Part shown: piece after piece, positions 44,801-57,425 of the stretch
Layout of the letters: each line of letters begins with the position of its first letter
Position numbering within the stretch: position 1 is the stretch's first letter
DNA from: Rhynchosporium graminicola
Taxonomy: Eukaryota; Ascomycota; Leotiomycetes; Helotiales; Ploettnerulaceae
Direction: 5' to 3'
Assembly (NCBI GenBank): GCA_900074885.1
Contig: FJUW01000007.1
Coordinates: 376,826-440,825 of the forward strand
DNA length: 64,000 bases
Notes under the pieces: model-generated
Seen by the model: only the letters and a program-made list of their open reading frames with translations
Told to the model about the DNA's origin: nothing
Database searches by the model: none
Program-made: the position numbers and the translations under genes

Positions 44801-47800
44801 CTCCTTATCGCTTATACGATCACCGAATTAAGCTTAAGGAAGGGACTAAGAAGAACATTAAATACTCCCCCTTATATAAGATATTAGCTAAAGAACTTAA
44901 AGTCGTTAAGGTGTATATTACTAATAACTTAGCTAAAGGTTTTATCGAACCTTCTCAAGTACTATACGCTATACTTATTCTTTTCGTTAAGAAAGCTAAT
45001 AGAAGTCTAAGATTCTATATCGACTTTCGCGCACTTAATAACCTCACGAGAAAAGATCAATATCTACTACTATTAATCGATAAAACGCTAGCTAGAATCT
45101 CTACTACTAAGATATTCACTAAACTAGATATTCGCCAGGCGTTCTACCGAATTCGAATAGATCTAGCCTCTGAAGAGTATACGACCTTCCGGACCTATTA
45201 TAGTATATATAAGTATAAGGTACTCCCTTTCAGTCTGACTAACAGCCCTACGACATACTAGCGATATATGAATAATATCTTATTCGACTACTTAGACGAC
45301 TTCTATATAGTATATCTAGATAATATTCTGATCTACTCTAACGATCTACTATAGTATTAATTATACGTATATAAGGTACTATAACGATTACAAGACGCTA
45401 GATTATAAGCCGACCTTAAGAAATATAAATTCAACGTTACTCGCACTAAATACCTTAGATTTATTATCTCTACTTCTAAGATCGAGGTAGACCCTAAGAA
45501 AGTTAATATTATATAATCTTAGAATTACCTAACTATAATTAAGAGCGTATAATTATTCTTAGGCTTTTATAACTTCTACTAACGATTTATTAAAGACTAT
45601 AGAATTATCATAAAACCTCTTATATAACTCACTAAAAACAATATATTATTTCAGTTCGCTAAGGAGTATAAAGATACCTTTAATCACCTAAAGCACGCTC
45701 TCACTTCAGTACTACTCCTCCACTACTATTAGTAATATCTACCTTATATAATCGAAATAGACGCTAGTAATAGAGTAATAGTAAGTATACTATCGTAACA
45801 ATACGATAAAGACTAATTCCTAGTAGCCTACTTCTCTAAGACTATACTACCTGCCGAGCTTAATTACGCTATTTATAATAAGGAAATACTTACAATTATA
45901 CGATCTTTCAGTAACTAGAGATCTGAGCTCATAAGCGTACTATATCAGATCCGCGTCGATACTAATTATAAAGCTCTTAAGTACTTTATAACCTCTAAAT
46001 AGCTAAACGTACGATAAGCCCGATAGGCCGAGCTACTCGCAGATTATAACTTTATAATTACCTATCGACCTAGGAAGCATAATCCACTCGCTAATACTCT
46101 CTCTCGCAGAATAGATAAATTAGATAACTAGAATAATACTAAAAGAACCTAGCGTTTATAGCAGCTACTACGCGAAGACCAAATCGATCTAGTACTACTT
46201 ATAAGTAACCTCCGGAATAGCTCCGACTCTATAGATAACTTTAAGCTTATTAACGCCTTAGAAGTCGCCGACCTATCGCTAGTCTTTTCTATAGTATAAT
46301 AAGTACTTAATACTAATCGCACTACGCTATCACTCTAAGCTTTACAGAAATAAGCTCTCTCTACTACTCCTAGAAAACTAACTATAGAAAAAGATCTCCT
46401 ACTCTATAAAAGAAGACTAATCGTACTTAACGTCTTATACCTTCGCACGCTACTTATACGCGAAGTACACGACCGATTAGAGACTATCTATCTAAGTACA
46501 AAGAAGACCTTATAACTACTAGTATTATAATACTAGTAGTATAGAATCGCTTTAACTATTAACTAGTATTACTATAACTATTATACTTACCGACGAATTC
46601 AAGTGCCGTATGATAAGAAACTAAGCCTCCTCTAACCTCTGCTTATACTATCACGTCTATAGGAGCATATTATAGTTAACTACTATAGCTTTAACCGCGA
46701 TAAATATAGCTATAATAACGTTCTCGTATTTATTAACCGTTTTAGTAAATAAGTAATCAGTATTCTATACTGAAAGACCTCCGATACGCGCAACCTTATA
46801 AAGCTTTACTTATACTATATATACTACTATTTCGGAGCTCTATTAATAATTACCTCTAATAGAGGGCCTTAATTCGTTTCCCGTTTTTAGACTATAGTTA
46901 TCATAATTCTTAGCACTAAAAGATAGCTTTCTGCAGCAGACTACCTATAAACAGATAGCTAAATAGAGATCTATAACTAATATCTCTAACGCAGATTACG
47001 ACCTTTTATCTCTTACTATTAAGATAACTAGTCGGAATTCTTACCTATTATAGACTACGCCTAGATAACTCTCCCTCACGAATCCCTTAGAGGTCTCTTA
47101 CCCTTTAAAGTCGTTCATAGATATATACCCTACGTTAATTAGAATTAGAAAGACCTACCTAACTCTACTATACCTACTAATAAGTTGAATACTTAATAAG
47201 CTCTAGATTACGCTAATCGCCTGCGCGATACCTAAACTACTACTTAATCTAGCCTCTAATATATATAAGCTAAGATATCCTAATCTTATAATCGCTCACG
47301 CTATAAAGTCGACTTCACTATAGACGACTTTATCTAGCTAGATATACGCTACTTTATAAGTACTCGANCTACTATTAATCGATAAAACGCTAGCTAGAAT
47401 CTCTACTACTAAGATATTCACTAAACTAGATATTCGCCAGGCGTTCTACCGAATTCGAATAGATCTAGCCTCTGAAGAGTATACGACCTTCCGGACCTAT
47501 TATAGTATATATAAGTATAAGGTACTCCCTTTCAGTCTGACTAACAGCCCTACGACATACTAGCGATATATGAATAATATCTTATTCGACTACTTAGACG
47601 ACTTCTATATAGTATATCTAGATAATATTCTGATCTACTCTAACGATCTACTATAGTATTAATTATACGTATATAAGGTACTATAACGATTACAAGACGC
47701 TAGATTATAAGCCGACCTTAAGAAATATAAATTCAACGTTACTCGCACTAAATACCTTAGATTTATTATCTCTACTTCTAAGATCGAGGTAGACCCTAAG

Positions 47801-50131
47801 AAAGTTAATATTATATAATCTTAGAATTACCTAACTATAATTAAGAGCGTATAATTATTCTTAGGCTTTTATAACTTCTACTAACGATTTATTAAAGACT
47901 ATAGAATTATCATAAAACCTCTTATATAACTCACTAAAAACAATATATTATTTCAGTTCGCTAAGGAGTATAAAGATACCTTTAATCACCTAAAGCACGC
48001 TCTCACTTCAGTACTACTCCTCCACTACTATTAGTAATATCTACCTTATATAATCGAAATAGACGCTAGTAATAGAGTAATAGTAAGTATACTATCGTAA
48101 CAATACGATAAAGACTAATTCCTAGTAGCCTACTTCTCTAAGACTATACTACCTGCCGAGCTTAATTACGCTATTTATAATAAGGAAATACTTACAATTA
48201 TACGATCTTTCAGTAACTAGAGATCTGAGCTCATAAGCGTACTATATCAGATCCGCGTCGATACTAATTATAAAGCTCTTAAGTACTTTATAACCTCTAA
48301 ATAGCTAAACGTACGATAAGCCCGATAGGCCGAGCTACTCGCAGATTATAACTTTATAATTACCTATCGACCTAGGAAGCATAATCCACTCGCTAATACT
48401 CTCTCTCGCAGAATAGATAAATTAGATAACTAGAATAATACTAAAAGAACCTAGCGTTTATAGCAGCTACTACGCGAAGACCAAATCGATCTAGTACTAC
48501 TTATAAGAAACCTCCGGAATAGCTCCGACTCTATAGATAACTTTAAGCTTATTAACGCCTTAGAAGTCGCCGACCTATCGCTAGTCTTTTCTATAGTATA
48601 ATAAGTACTTAATACTAATCGCACTACGCTATCACTCTAAGCTTTACAGAAATAAGCTCTCTCTACTACTCCTAGAAAACTAACTATAGAAAAAGATCTC
48701 CTACTCTATAAAAGAAGACTAATCGTACTTAACGTCTTATACCTTCGCACGCTACTTATACGCGAAGTACACGACCGATTAGAGACTATCTATCTAAGTA
48801 CAAAGAAGACCTTATAACTACTAGTATTATAATACTAGTAGTATAGAATCGCTTTAACTATTAACTAGTATTACTATAACTATTATACTTACCGACGAAT
48901 TCAAGTGCCGTATGATAAGAAACTAAGCCTCCTCTAACCTCTGCTTATACTATCACGTCTATAGGAGCATATTATAGTTAACTACTATAGCTTTAACCGC
49001 GATAAATATAGCTATAATAACGTTCTCGTATTTATTAACCGTTTTAGTAAATAAGTAATCAGTATTCTATACTGAAAGACCTCCGATACGCGCAACCTTA
49101 TAAAGCTTTACTTATACTATATATACTACTATTTCGGAGCTCTATTAATAATTACCTCTAATAGAGGGCCTTAATTCGTTTCCCGTTTTTAGACTATAGT
49201 TATCATAATTCTTAGCACTAAAAGATAGCTTTCTGCAGCAGACTACCTATAAACAGATAGCTAAATAGAGATCTATAACTAATATCTCTAACGCAGATTA
49301 CGACCTTTTATCTCTTACTATTAAGATAACTAGTCGGAATTCTTACCTATTATAGACTACGCCTAGATAACTCTCCCTCACGAATCCCTTAGAGGTCTCT
49401 TACCCTTTAAAGTCGTTCATAGATATATACCCAACGTTAATTAGAATTAGAAAGACCTACCTAACTCTACTATACCTACTAATAAGTTGAATACTTAATA
49501 AGCTCTAGATTACGCTAATCGCCTGCGCGATACCTAAACTACTACTTAATCTAGCCTCTAATATATATAAGCTAAGATATCCTAATCTTATAATCGCTCA
49601 CGCTATAAAGTCGACTTCACTATAGACGACTTTATCTAGCTAGATATACGCTACTTTATAAGTACTCGACCTAGCAAAAAACTCGACTTCCCGACTAATA
49701 GACCCTTCCGTATAATTAAAAAGGTCAGAAGCTCTTATCGCCTAGAGCTCCCTGCTAGTATAAAAGTACATAACGTATTCCCTACTACTAAGCTATAGAA
49801 GTATCTAAACAACCCCTTACTAGGATAAACCTTACTGCTACTACTACCTATTAATATTACTAGTAACAATAAATAGGAGATCGAAGATATACTTACGTGC
49901 CGCAAGCAGCGCAATAGCCTCTTATACCGAGTTTCCTAGTTAAATCAAGACGTCGATCTCATATAGTACGACGCTATAGACGTTAAATACGCTCCCGCTA
50001 AGCTATAATAATTCCACCTTAATAACTTAACGTAAGCTAGACCTCCTGCTAGACTACCTAATTAGCTAAAAGCTTTCTACGATAGAATTAATAATTACGA
50101 CTACCTTAATAATAACAAGGAGATAAACTAA
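41850..50131 (+). pseudogene. Gypsy-B gag-pol, inactivated, with internal duplication
   Basis: The frame opens with ATG at 41850 (MPRATKRRRLRYIEKAY). Gag covers about 41850-43300. The retropepsin box LDSGANRYYF has its Asp at 43489. A 116-codon uninterrupted frame (44911-45261) carries reverse transcriptase fingers/palm (KKANRSLRFYIDFRALNNL, FTKLDIRQAFYRIRID). YLDDFYIVYLDNILIYS follows at about 45289. RNase H lies at about 45750-46120 (TIEIDASNR, YRPRKHNPLANTLSRR). Integrase runs from about 46430 to 47200, and a second copy of the RT-to-integrase segment lies at 47369-49670. The chromodomain-like C-terminus is at about 49870-50060 (EIEDILTCRKQRNSLLYRVS). The frame ends at TAA 50129-50131. Stops are RIP-type. 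The duplicated block would make the polyprotein nonsensical even without them. Confidence 0.88.
45067..49670 (+). repeat. 2302-bp near-identical tandem duplication joined by one N
   Basis: Positions 45067-47368 and 47369-49670 are the same sequence at a constant offset of 2302, with only rare differences (for example near 46207/48509 and 47128/49430). The single N at 47368 stands exactly at the junction, where the second copy has C. RT, RNase H and most of integrase are repeated. This pattern fits two contig ends overlapping and being joined without merging. Confidence 0.9.
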
Positions 50132-50132
50132 C

Positions 50133-50167
50133 GCTCGAGGGCGAGCTTTTTTCGGAGGGGGGGGTAG
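50133..50167 (+). other. Pre-PPT stem-loop and polypurine tract of Gypsy-B
   Basis: GCTCG-AGGG-CGAGC (50133-50146) is a perfect 5-bp stem with an AGGG loop, directly after the pol stop. The purine tract GGAGGGGGGGG follows, then the LTR. The same stem is repeated at 51122-51135 before the third LTR. Confidence 0.75.
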
Positions 50168-50412
50168 TATAACGACTAGTCACGACTAGTCAGGTTTAGA
50201 GGTCTCTCCCTATTAGTGGAAACACTTACTGCTAAGCGAGATTACACGAGTAGAGTTTAGGGGCCCCTTTTCATATATATACTTCTATTCTCTCTCTACT
50301 TCTTCACTCCTTAGTTATAGATTCTTAAGTGATTCTTACTACTTCATATTCATAGTAATATGAGGTCTTATTACTCAGGTAGTTTTGAGACCTTTCTAGA
50401 GTAAGCGTCACA
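50168..50412 (+). repeat. Gypsy-B second LTR, with 10-bp internal repeat
   Basis: This 245-bp copy is the 235-bp LTR plus a tandem duplication of ACGACTAGTC near its start. It ends CGTCACA and is immediately followed by internal sequence rather than host DNA. Confidence 0.85.
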
Positions 50413-51156
50413 TATATACTCTATATTAATTAGAATTAGAAAGACTTACCTAACTCTACTATACTTACTAATAAGTTGAATACTTAGTAAGCTCTAGATT
50501 ACGCTAATCGCTTACGCGACGCCTAGACTACCGCTTAATCTAGCCTCTAATATGCATAAGCTAAGATATCCTAATCCTATAATCGCTTACGCTATAAAAT
50601 CGACTTCACTATAGATAACCTTATCTAGCTAAATATATACTACTTTACGAGTACTCGACCTAGTAAAAAACTCGACTTCTCGACTAACGGACCTTTCTAT
50701 GTAATTAAAAAGGTTAGAAGCTCTTATCGTTTAGAGCTCCCTACTAGTATAAAAGTATATAACGTATTCCCTACTACTAAGTTATAGAAGTATCTAAACG
50801 ACCCCTTACTAGGATAAACCTCACTACTGCTACTACCTATTAATATCACTAGTAATAATAAATAGGAGATCGAAGATATACTTGCGTGCCGTAAGTAGCG
50901 CAATAGCCTCTTATACCGAGTTTCCTAGTTAAATCAAGACGTCGATCTTATATAGTACAACGCTATAGATATTAAATACGCTCCCGCTAAGCTATAATAA
51001 TTCCACTTTAATAACCTAACGTAAGCTAGACCTCCTGCTAGACTACCTAATTAGCTAAAAGATTTCTATAATAGAATTAATAATTATAACTACCTTAATA
51101 GTAATAAGGAGATAGATTAACGCTCGAGGGCGAGCTTTTTTCGGAGGGGGGAGTAA
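50413..51156 (+). pseudogene. Gypsy-B 3' internal fragment between two LTRs
   Basis: This 744-bp fragment is a diverged copy of the end of pol (integrase C-terminus and chromodomain-like part, equivalent to about 49425-50167), including the stem-loop and purine tract. It starts abruptly after the second LTR. It differs from the full copy by many C/T and G/A transitions, so it came from another Gypsy-B element or an independently mutated one. Confidence 0.8.
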
Positions 51157-51391
51157 TATAACGACTAGTCAGGTTTAGAGGTCTCTCCCTATTAGTAGAA
51201 ATACTTACTGCTAAGCGAGATTATACGAGTAGAGTTTAGGGGCCCTTTTTTATATATATACTTCTATTCTCTCTCTACTTCTTCACTCCTTAGTTATAGA
51301 TTCTCAAGTGATTCTTACTACTTCATATTCATAGCAATATGAGGTCTTATTACTCAGGTAGTTTTAAGACCTTTCTAGAGCAAGCGTCATA
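51157..51391 (+). repeat. Gypsy-B third LTR
   Basis: A 235-bp LTR ending CGTCATA and followed by the TATTA duplication and the interrupted A' sequence. It is more RIP-mutated than the second LTR and is repeated at 54418-54652 by the duplication around the gap. Confidence 0.88.
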
Positions 51392-51961
51392 TATTATCTC
51401 GCGAAATCTGCTACTCTTACTATTATATTAGAGATTACTACTATATAATTAGTAGAGATTTAAGCTTTAAGGCGATCTATAGAGAAAGTATTTAAGGAGT
51501 TAGAGTTTATTAAAGTAATAAGTTAAGATCCTTAAACCTTTAGATACTAGTATAATAATAAAAAAATATAAGATTTAGATCTTCTAATAGTAGATTCAGC
51601 GAAATCTAAGATAATAGTATAAATAGCGTTAAAGTAAATAAAGGAGTTAAATACTATTATATAGGAATTCGCGAAAAAAGCTATATTTAAAGCTACGATA
51701 TCTGATACTAGAGGAAAAAGGAATTTGCCTTCTAGTTAAGAGATAATATCAGATCTAGAGACTCCTAGACTCTCTCTAAAGAAGAAAGCCCGTAAGATTA
51801 GCTATTATATTTAGTCTATTACTAGAGCTATATTAGTAAATTTAGGTAAGAAGTTAGATATAGTAATTCTAGTTCCAGATATTCTAGATTTACTAGAAGC
51901 TCCGGAGAACTTAGAGGAGAAAGCTAATAAAGTAGAAGTAGTAGAGGAAGTAGAGATTTAG
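51392..51961 (+). pseudogene. Antisense ORF of A', second part
   Basis: This continues 40801-41551 across the Gypsy-B insertion. IEKVFKELEFIK marks the end of the first frame; after a frame change near 51555-51580 the second frame runs on with EFAKKAIFKATISDTRGKRN, SLKKKARKISYY and LEAPENLEEKANKVEVVEEV to a TAG at 51959-51961. Stops within are RIP-type. The duplicated copy of this segment ends at 55222. The product is unknown. Confidence 0.55.
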
Positions 51962-53322
51962 ATATAGTATTATTATAGAGTATAATCAAGGGATTATCCT
52001 TATTAATAAATTTTTAATACTAGTAATTATAATAGTTTATTATCCTCTAAGTAACTATAGTTATTTATTCTGTCTTCCTAAGCTTTAATCTACTAATCTA
52101 GTTTATATAAAGGTTTAGGTTTATTTAAGTTAGTAGTATAGAAGTCTCTAAGCTTATACGAAGTACTTATTAAGTCGGAAGCGTTATACTAAGTTAGATC
52201 CGAGTTATAGCTTAACTAGCTAACTTAATACTTCAGATTACCTCTTAGGAGCTATATAGTAAGTATATCTTATAACTCTTACTCTTCTTAAGTAGCGATA
52301 ACCTCCGGGGGTAGGTTTAGTAGCTTCTAGCCTAGTAATAGATTATCTAGGTCCATAAAGAGTAATTCGGGAGCGAATATATCGTATATAGAAGATCTAG
52401 GGGGTAAATCTAGCTTATAGGAGTATCCGATCTTAGCTAGGACCTAGTATAGTCCTGCTTAGAGGCTAGATAGCTTCTTACTTAGCTAGTAATTCTTAAG
52501 GTTCTTTATAGAAAGAAATACCTTATCTCTAACTTCCTAATCGATATTACGCTGTTTCGGGTCAGTTATAGCGCTTATCCTCTGCTAAGTAGCTAGTATA
52601 TTAGCTTTTATAACCTCGATAGCGGATTTAGTATATTTAGCTAAGGATTTAGTATTAGTATAGTTAAGCTTCTCTTACGATATCGATACGATAGGTTACT
52701 TCTAATCCTAGCTATTCCGTAGTAATATATTATATTTAAGAGTATATAGCGCTATACTAATAGAATCATAAGGTAGAGTTACTTAAGCGCGGTCTATTAT
52801 TAGTAGTAGTTCGCCCTAGTTACTCTAGTAGTAATTAACAAAAGGTCTAAGGCGTTAGTTAATATACTAATTTATAATCTCTATTTATTCGTTAGTTTAC
52901 TAGTAGAAGGAGGTAGAGAGCTTAATCTTAACTCTAATTATATAGTAAAACTCTTACTAGAAAGATAAGATAAACTAAGCTCCTTAGTCAAATATAATTC
53001 ACTTAGGAGTATATCTAAATCGATATATCTATTAGATAAATAATATCGCTATCCTACGGGTATCGATATTATAGTAGTACAGTATCGATATAAAGTCCTT
53101 CCTTAGGCGGTTAATAAATACTAATATCTTATTAAACTCCTAGTTATCAGGCGAGAAGTCCTTAATATCTATAGCTAAGTACTATATAAGGTAGCTAAGT
53201 ACTAGTAATAGATAAAGGAATCCTTACTATTTCGTCTGCTTTAGATAAGAGTACTAATAGAAGCGGTAATTATAAGTATACTATTTTATATCTAATATAA
53301 GTCCTTTCTAGTAGTAATAAGT

Positions 53323-53442
53323 NNNNNNNNNNNNNNNNNNNNNNNNNNNNNNNNNNNNNNNNNNNNNNNNNNNNNNNNNNNNNNNNNNNNNNNNNNNNNN
53401 NNNNNNNNNNNNNNNNNNNNNNNNNNNNNNNNNNNNNNNNNN
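53323..53442. other. Assembly gap, 120 Ns
   Basis: A run of N of unknown true length. The sequence on each side is the end and the start of the same 3141-bp segment, so the gap probably marks an unresolved contig overlap rather than missing DNA. Confidence 0.97.
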
Positions 53443-56400
53443 ACGACTAGTCAGGTTTAGAGGTCTCTCCCTATTAGTGGAAACACTTACTGCTAAGCGA
53501 GATTACACGAGTAGAGTTTAGGGGCCCCTTTTCATATATATACTTCTATTCTCTCTCTACTTCTTCACTCCTTAGTTATAGATTCTTAAGTGATTCTTAC
53601 TACTTCATATTCATAGTAATATGAGGTCTTATTACTCAGGTAGTTTTGAGACCTTTCTAGAGTAAGCGTCACATATATACTCTATATTAATTAGAATTAG
53701 AAAGACTTACCTAACTCTACTATACTTACTAATAAGTTGAATACTTAGTAAGCTCTAGATTACGCTAATCGCTTACGCGACGCCTAGACTACCGCTTAAT
53801 CTAGCCTCTAATATGCATAAGCTAAGATATCCTAATCCTATAATCGCTTACGCTATAAAATCGACTTCACTATAGATAACCTTATCTAGCTAAATATATA
53901 CTACTTTACGAGTACTCGACCTAGTAAAAAACTCGACTTCTCGACTAACGGACCTTTCTATGTAATTAAAAAGGTTAGAAGCTCTTATCGTTTAGAGCTC
54001 CCTACTAGTATAAAAGTATATAACGTATTCCCTACTACTAAGTTATAGAAGTATCTAAACGACCCCTTACTAGGATAAACCTCACTACTGCTACTACCTA
54101 TTAATATCACTAGTAATAATAAATAGGAGATCGAAGATATACTTGCGTGCCGTAAGTAGCGCAATAGCCTCTTATACCGAGTTTCCTAGTTAAATCAAGA
54201 CGTCGATCTTATATAGTACAACGCTATAGATATTAAATACGCTCCCGCTAAGCTATAATAATTCCACTTTAATAACCTAACGTAAGCTAGACCTCCTGCT
54301 AGACTACCTAATTAGCTAAAAGATTTCTATAATAGAATTAATAATTATAACTACCTTAATAGTAATAAGGAGATAGATTAACGCTCGAGGGCGAGCTTTT
54401 TTCGGAGGGGGGAGTAATATAACGACTAGTCAGGTTTAGAGGTCTCTCCCTATTAGTAGAAATACTTACTGCTAAGCGAGATTATACGAGTAGAGTTTAG
54501 GGGCCCTTTTTTATATATATACTTCTATTCTCTCTCTACTTCTTCACTCCTTAGTTATAGATTCTCAAGTGATTCTTACTACTTCATATTCATAGCAATA
54601 TGAGGTCTTATTACTCAGGTAGTTTTAAGACCTTTCTAGAGCAAGCGTCATATATTATCTCGCGAAATCTGCTACTCTTACTATTATATTAGAGATTACT
54701 ACTATATAATTAGTAGAGATTTAAGCTTTAAGGCGATCTATAGAGAAAGTATTTAAGGAGTTAGAGTTTATTAAAGTAATAAGTTAAGATCCTTAAACCT
54801 TTAGATACTAGTATAATATTAACGCGATATAAGATTTAGATCTTCTAATAGTAGATTCTGCGAAGTCTAAGCTAATAGTATAAATAGCGTTAAAGTAAAT
54901 AAAGGAGTTAAATACTATTATATAGGAATTCGCGAAAAAAGCTATATTTAAAGCTACGATATCTGATACTAGAGGAAAAAGGAATTTGCCTTCTAGTTAA
55001 GAGATAATATCAGATCTAGAGACTCCTAGACTCTCTCTAAAGAAGAAAGCCCGTAAGATTAGCTATTATATTTAGTCTATTACTAGAGCTATATTAGTAA
55101 ATTTAGGTAAGAAGTTAGATATAGTAATTCTAGTTCCAGATATTCTAGATTTACTAGAAGCTCCGGAGAACTTAGAGGAGAAAGCTAATAAAGTAGAAGT
55201 AGTAGAGGAAGTAGAGATTTAGATATAGTATTATTATAGAGTATAATCAAGGGATTATCCTTATTAATAAATTTTTAATACTAGTAATTATAATAGTTTA
55301 TTATCCTCTAAGTAACTATAGTTATTTATTCTGTCTTCCTAAGCTTTAATCTACTAATCTAGTTTATATAAAGGTTTAGGTTTATTTAAGTTAGTAGTAT
55401 AGAAGTCTCTAAGCTTATACGAAGTACTTATTAAGTCGGAAGCGTTATACTAAGTTAGATCCGAGTTATAGCTTAACTAGCTAACTTAATACTTCAGATT
55501 ACCTCTTAGGAGCTATATAGTAAGTATATCTTATAACTCTTACTCTTCTTAAGTAGCGATAACCTCCGGGGGTAGGTTTAGTAGCTTCTAGCCTAGTAAT
55601 AGATTATCTAGGTCCATAAAGAGTAATTCGGGAGCGAATATATCGTATATAGAAGATCTAGGGGGTAAATCTAGCTTATAGGAGTATCCGATCTTAGCTA
55701 GGACCTAGTATAGTCCTGCTTAGAGGCTAGATAGCTTCTTACTTAGCTAGTAATTCTTAAGGTTCTTTATAGAAAGAAATACCTTATCTCTAACTTCCTA
55801 ATCGATATTACGCTGTTTCGGGTCAGTTATAGCGCTTATCCTCTGCTAAGTAGCTAGTATATTAGCTTTTATAACCTCGATAGCGGATTTAGTATATTTA
55901 GCTAAGGATTTAGTATTAGTATAGTTAAGCTTCTCTTACGATATCGATACGATAGGTTACTTCTAATCCTAGCTATTCCGTAGTAATATATTATATTTAA
56001 GAGTATATAGCGCTATACTAATAGAATCATAAGGTAGAGTTACTTAAGCGCGGTCTATTATTAGTAGTAGTTCGCCCTAGTTACTCTAGTAGTAATTAAC
56101 AAAAGGTCTAAGGCGTTAGTTAATATACTAATTTATAATCTCTATTTATTCGTTAGTTTACTAGTAGAAGGAGGTAGAGAGCTTAATCTTAACTCTAATT
56201 ATATAGTAAAACTCTTACTAGAAAGATAAGATAAACTAAGCTCCTTAGTCAAATATAATTCACTTAGGAGTATATCTAAATCGATATATCTATTAGATAA
56301 ATAATATCGCTATCCTACGGGTATCGATATTATAGTAGTACAGTATCGATATAAAGTCCTTCCTTAGGCGGTTAATAAATACTAATATCTTATTAAACTC

Positions 56401-57425
56401 CTAGTTATCAGGCGAGAAGTCCTTAATATCTATAGCTAAGTACTATATAAGGTAGCTAAGTACTAGTAATAGATAAAGGAATCCTTACTATTTCGTCTGC
56501 TTTAGATAAGAGTACTAATAGAAGCGGTAATTATAAGTATACTATTTTATATCTAATATAAGTCCTTTCTAGTAGTAATAAGTAGAAATCATTTCAGCGG
56601 TCTTATAAGTATTTAGATAGGCGAAAGAAAGTTAATTATAGATTTCGCTAATTAAATAAGTATATAGTAGGGTATAGCGTTATACGTATAAATAACTATT
56701 ATAAAGTAGTAAATTATTATTAATAGTATAGCTATTTCCTAATATATTCTGTTTATTAGAGAATAATTCTTAGTTAAATTAGTATAGTTTCTCGATTAAA
56801 TTAAAAGAGTTACGTGCAGGTTCTAATAGCGTATTAGTCTCTAGCGATATTAGGTATATATAACTAATTAGATCGATATAATATTCAGCTAGTTCTATAT
56901 TAATCCTAGGGTCTAAGTAATCTAGAGATAATAAAACCCGAGATCTACTATCCTATTTCTATTATTCTTATATCCTTAGGTCTTATTCTCTATAGCTAAG
57001 GATATTAGCTTTAGCGTTATTTTTATTAAGCGTATATATAATTTAGAAGTTAAATTCGGAAAGGAATTCTATTTATCTAGCTTATTTACTAGTTAGGACC
57101 TGAGTAATTATAAAGTATTCTAAGGATCGATAGTTCGTATATATACTAGTATAATATTATAGAGATATAAGTTTAAGTCTCTATTTCCAGAAAGACTTAA
57201 TAATAGTATATAATTCCTTATTATAGATCTCCTAGTTTAGTTCGTATCTATTAAGAATATAGAAGTAGAATCTAATTAGATACTACTAGTTATCTTTATA
57301 TAATTAGGAGATAACTCTAGCTATTATACTATTAGAAGTATTAGTTTCTAGTTTAATCTATAATTCAGGGTCGAAATAATATAGTTTCTATACTAATAGT
57401 AGCTATTAATATAAATCGTCGAAGT

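Larger units (their letters stand above)
41552..51391 (+). mobile_element. Gypsy-B, chromodomain Ty3/gypsy element inserted in A'
   Basis: A perfect 5-bp target duplication TATTA flanks the composite (41547-41551 and 51392-51396). Inside are three LTRs of about 235 bp (41552-41786, 50168-50412, 51157-51391) whose ends form the inverted pair TGTGACG/CGTCACA. A full internal region lies between the first two LTRs and a 744-bp 3' internal fragment between the last two. The internal region contains a 2302-bp tandem duplication with an N at the joint (45067-49670). Without that duplication the LTR-to-LTR unit is about 6.6 kb, a normal gypsy length. Confidence 0.9.
50182..56583. repeat. 3141-bp duplicated segment flanking an N gap
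   Basis: Positions 50182-53322 and 53443-56583 correspond at a constant offset of 3261 with no net indel. The first copy ends exactly where the Ns begin, and the second starts exactly where they end. Each holds the second Gypsy-B LTR, the 3' fragment, the third LTR, the end of the antisense ORF and part of A' integrase. The only cluster of differences I found is at 51549-51620 versus 54810-54881. Confidence 0.9.

Noticed and set aside
41552..51391. Two independent complete Gypsy-B elements in tandem
   Set aside because: Only one 5' internal region exists, and the TATTA duplication pairs the outermost LTRs; a fragment plus assembly duplication explains the data.
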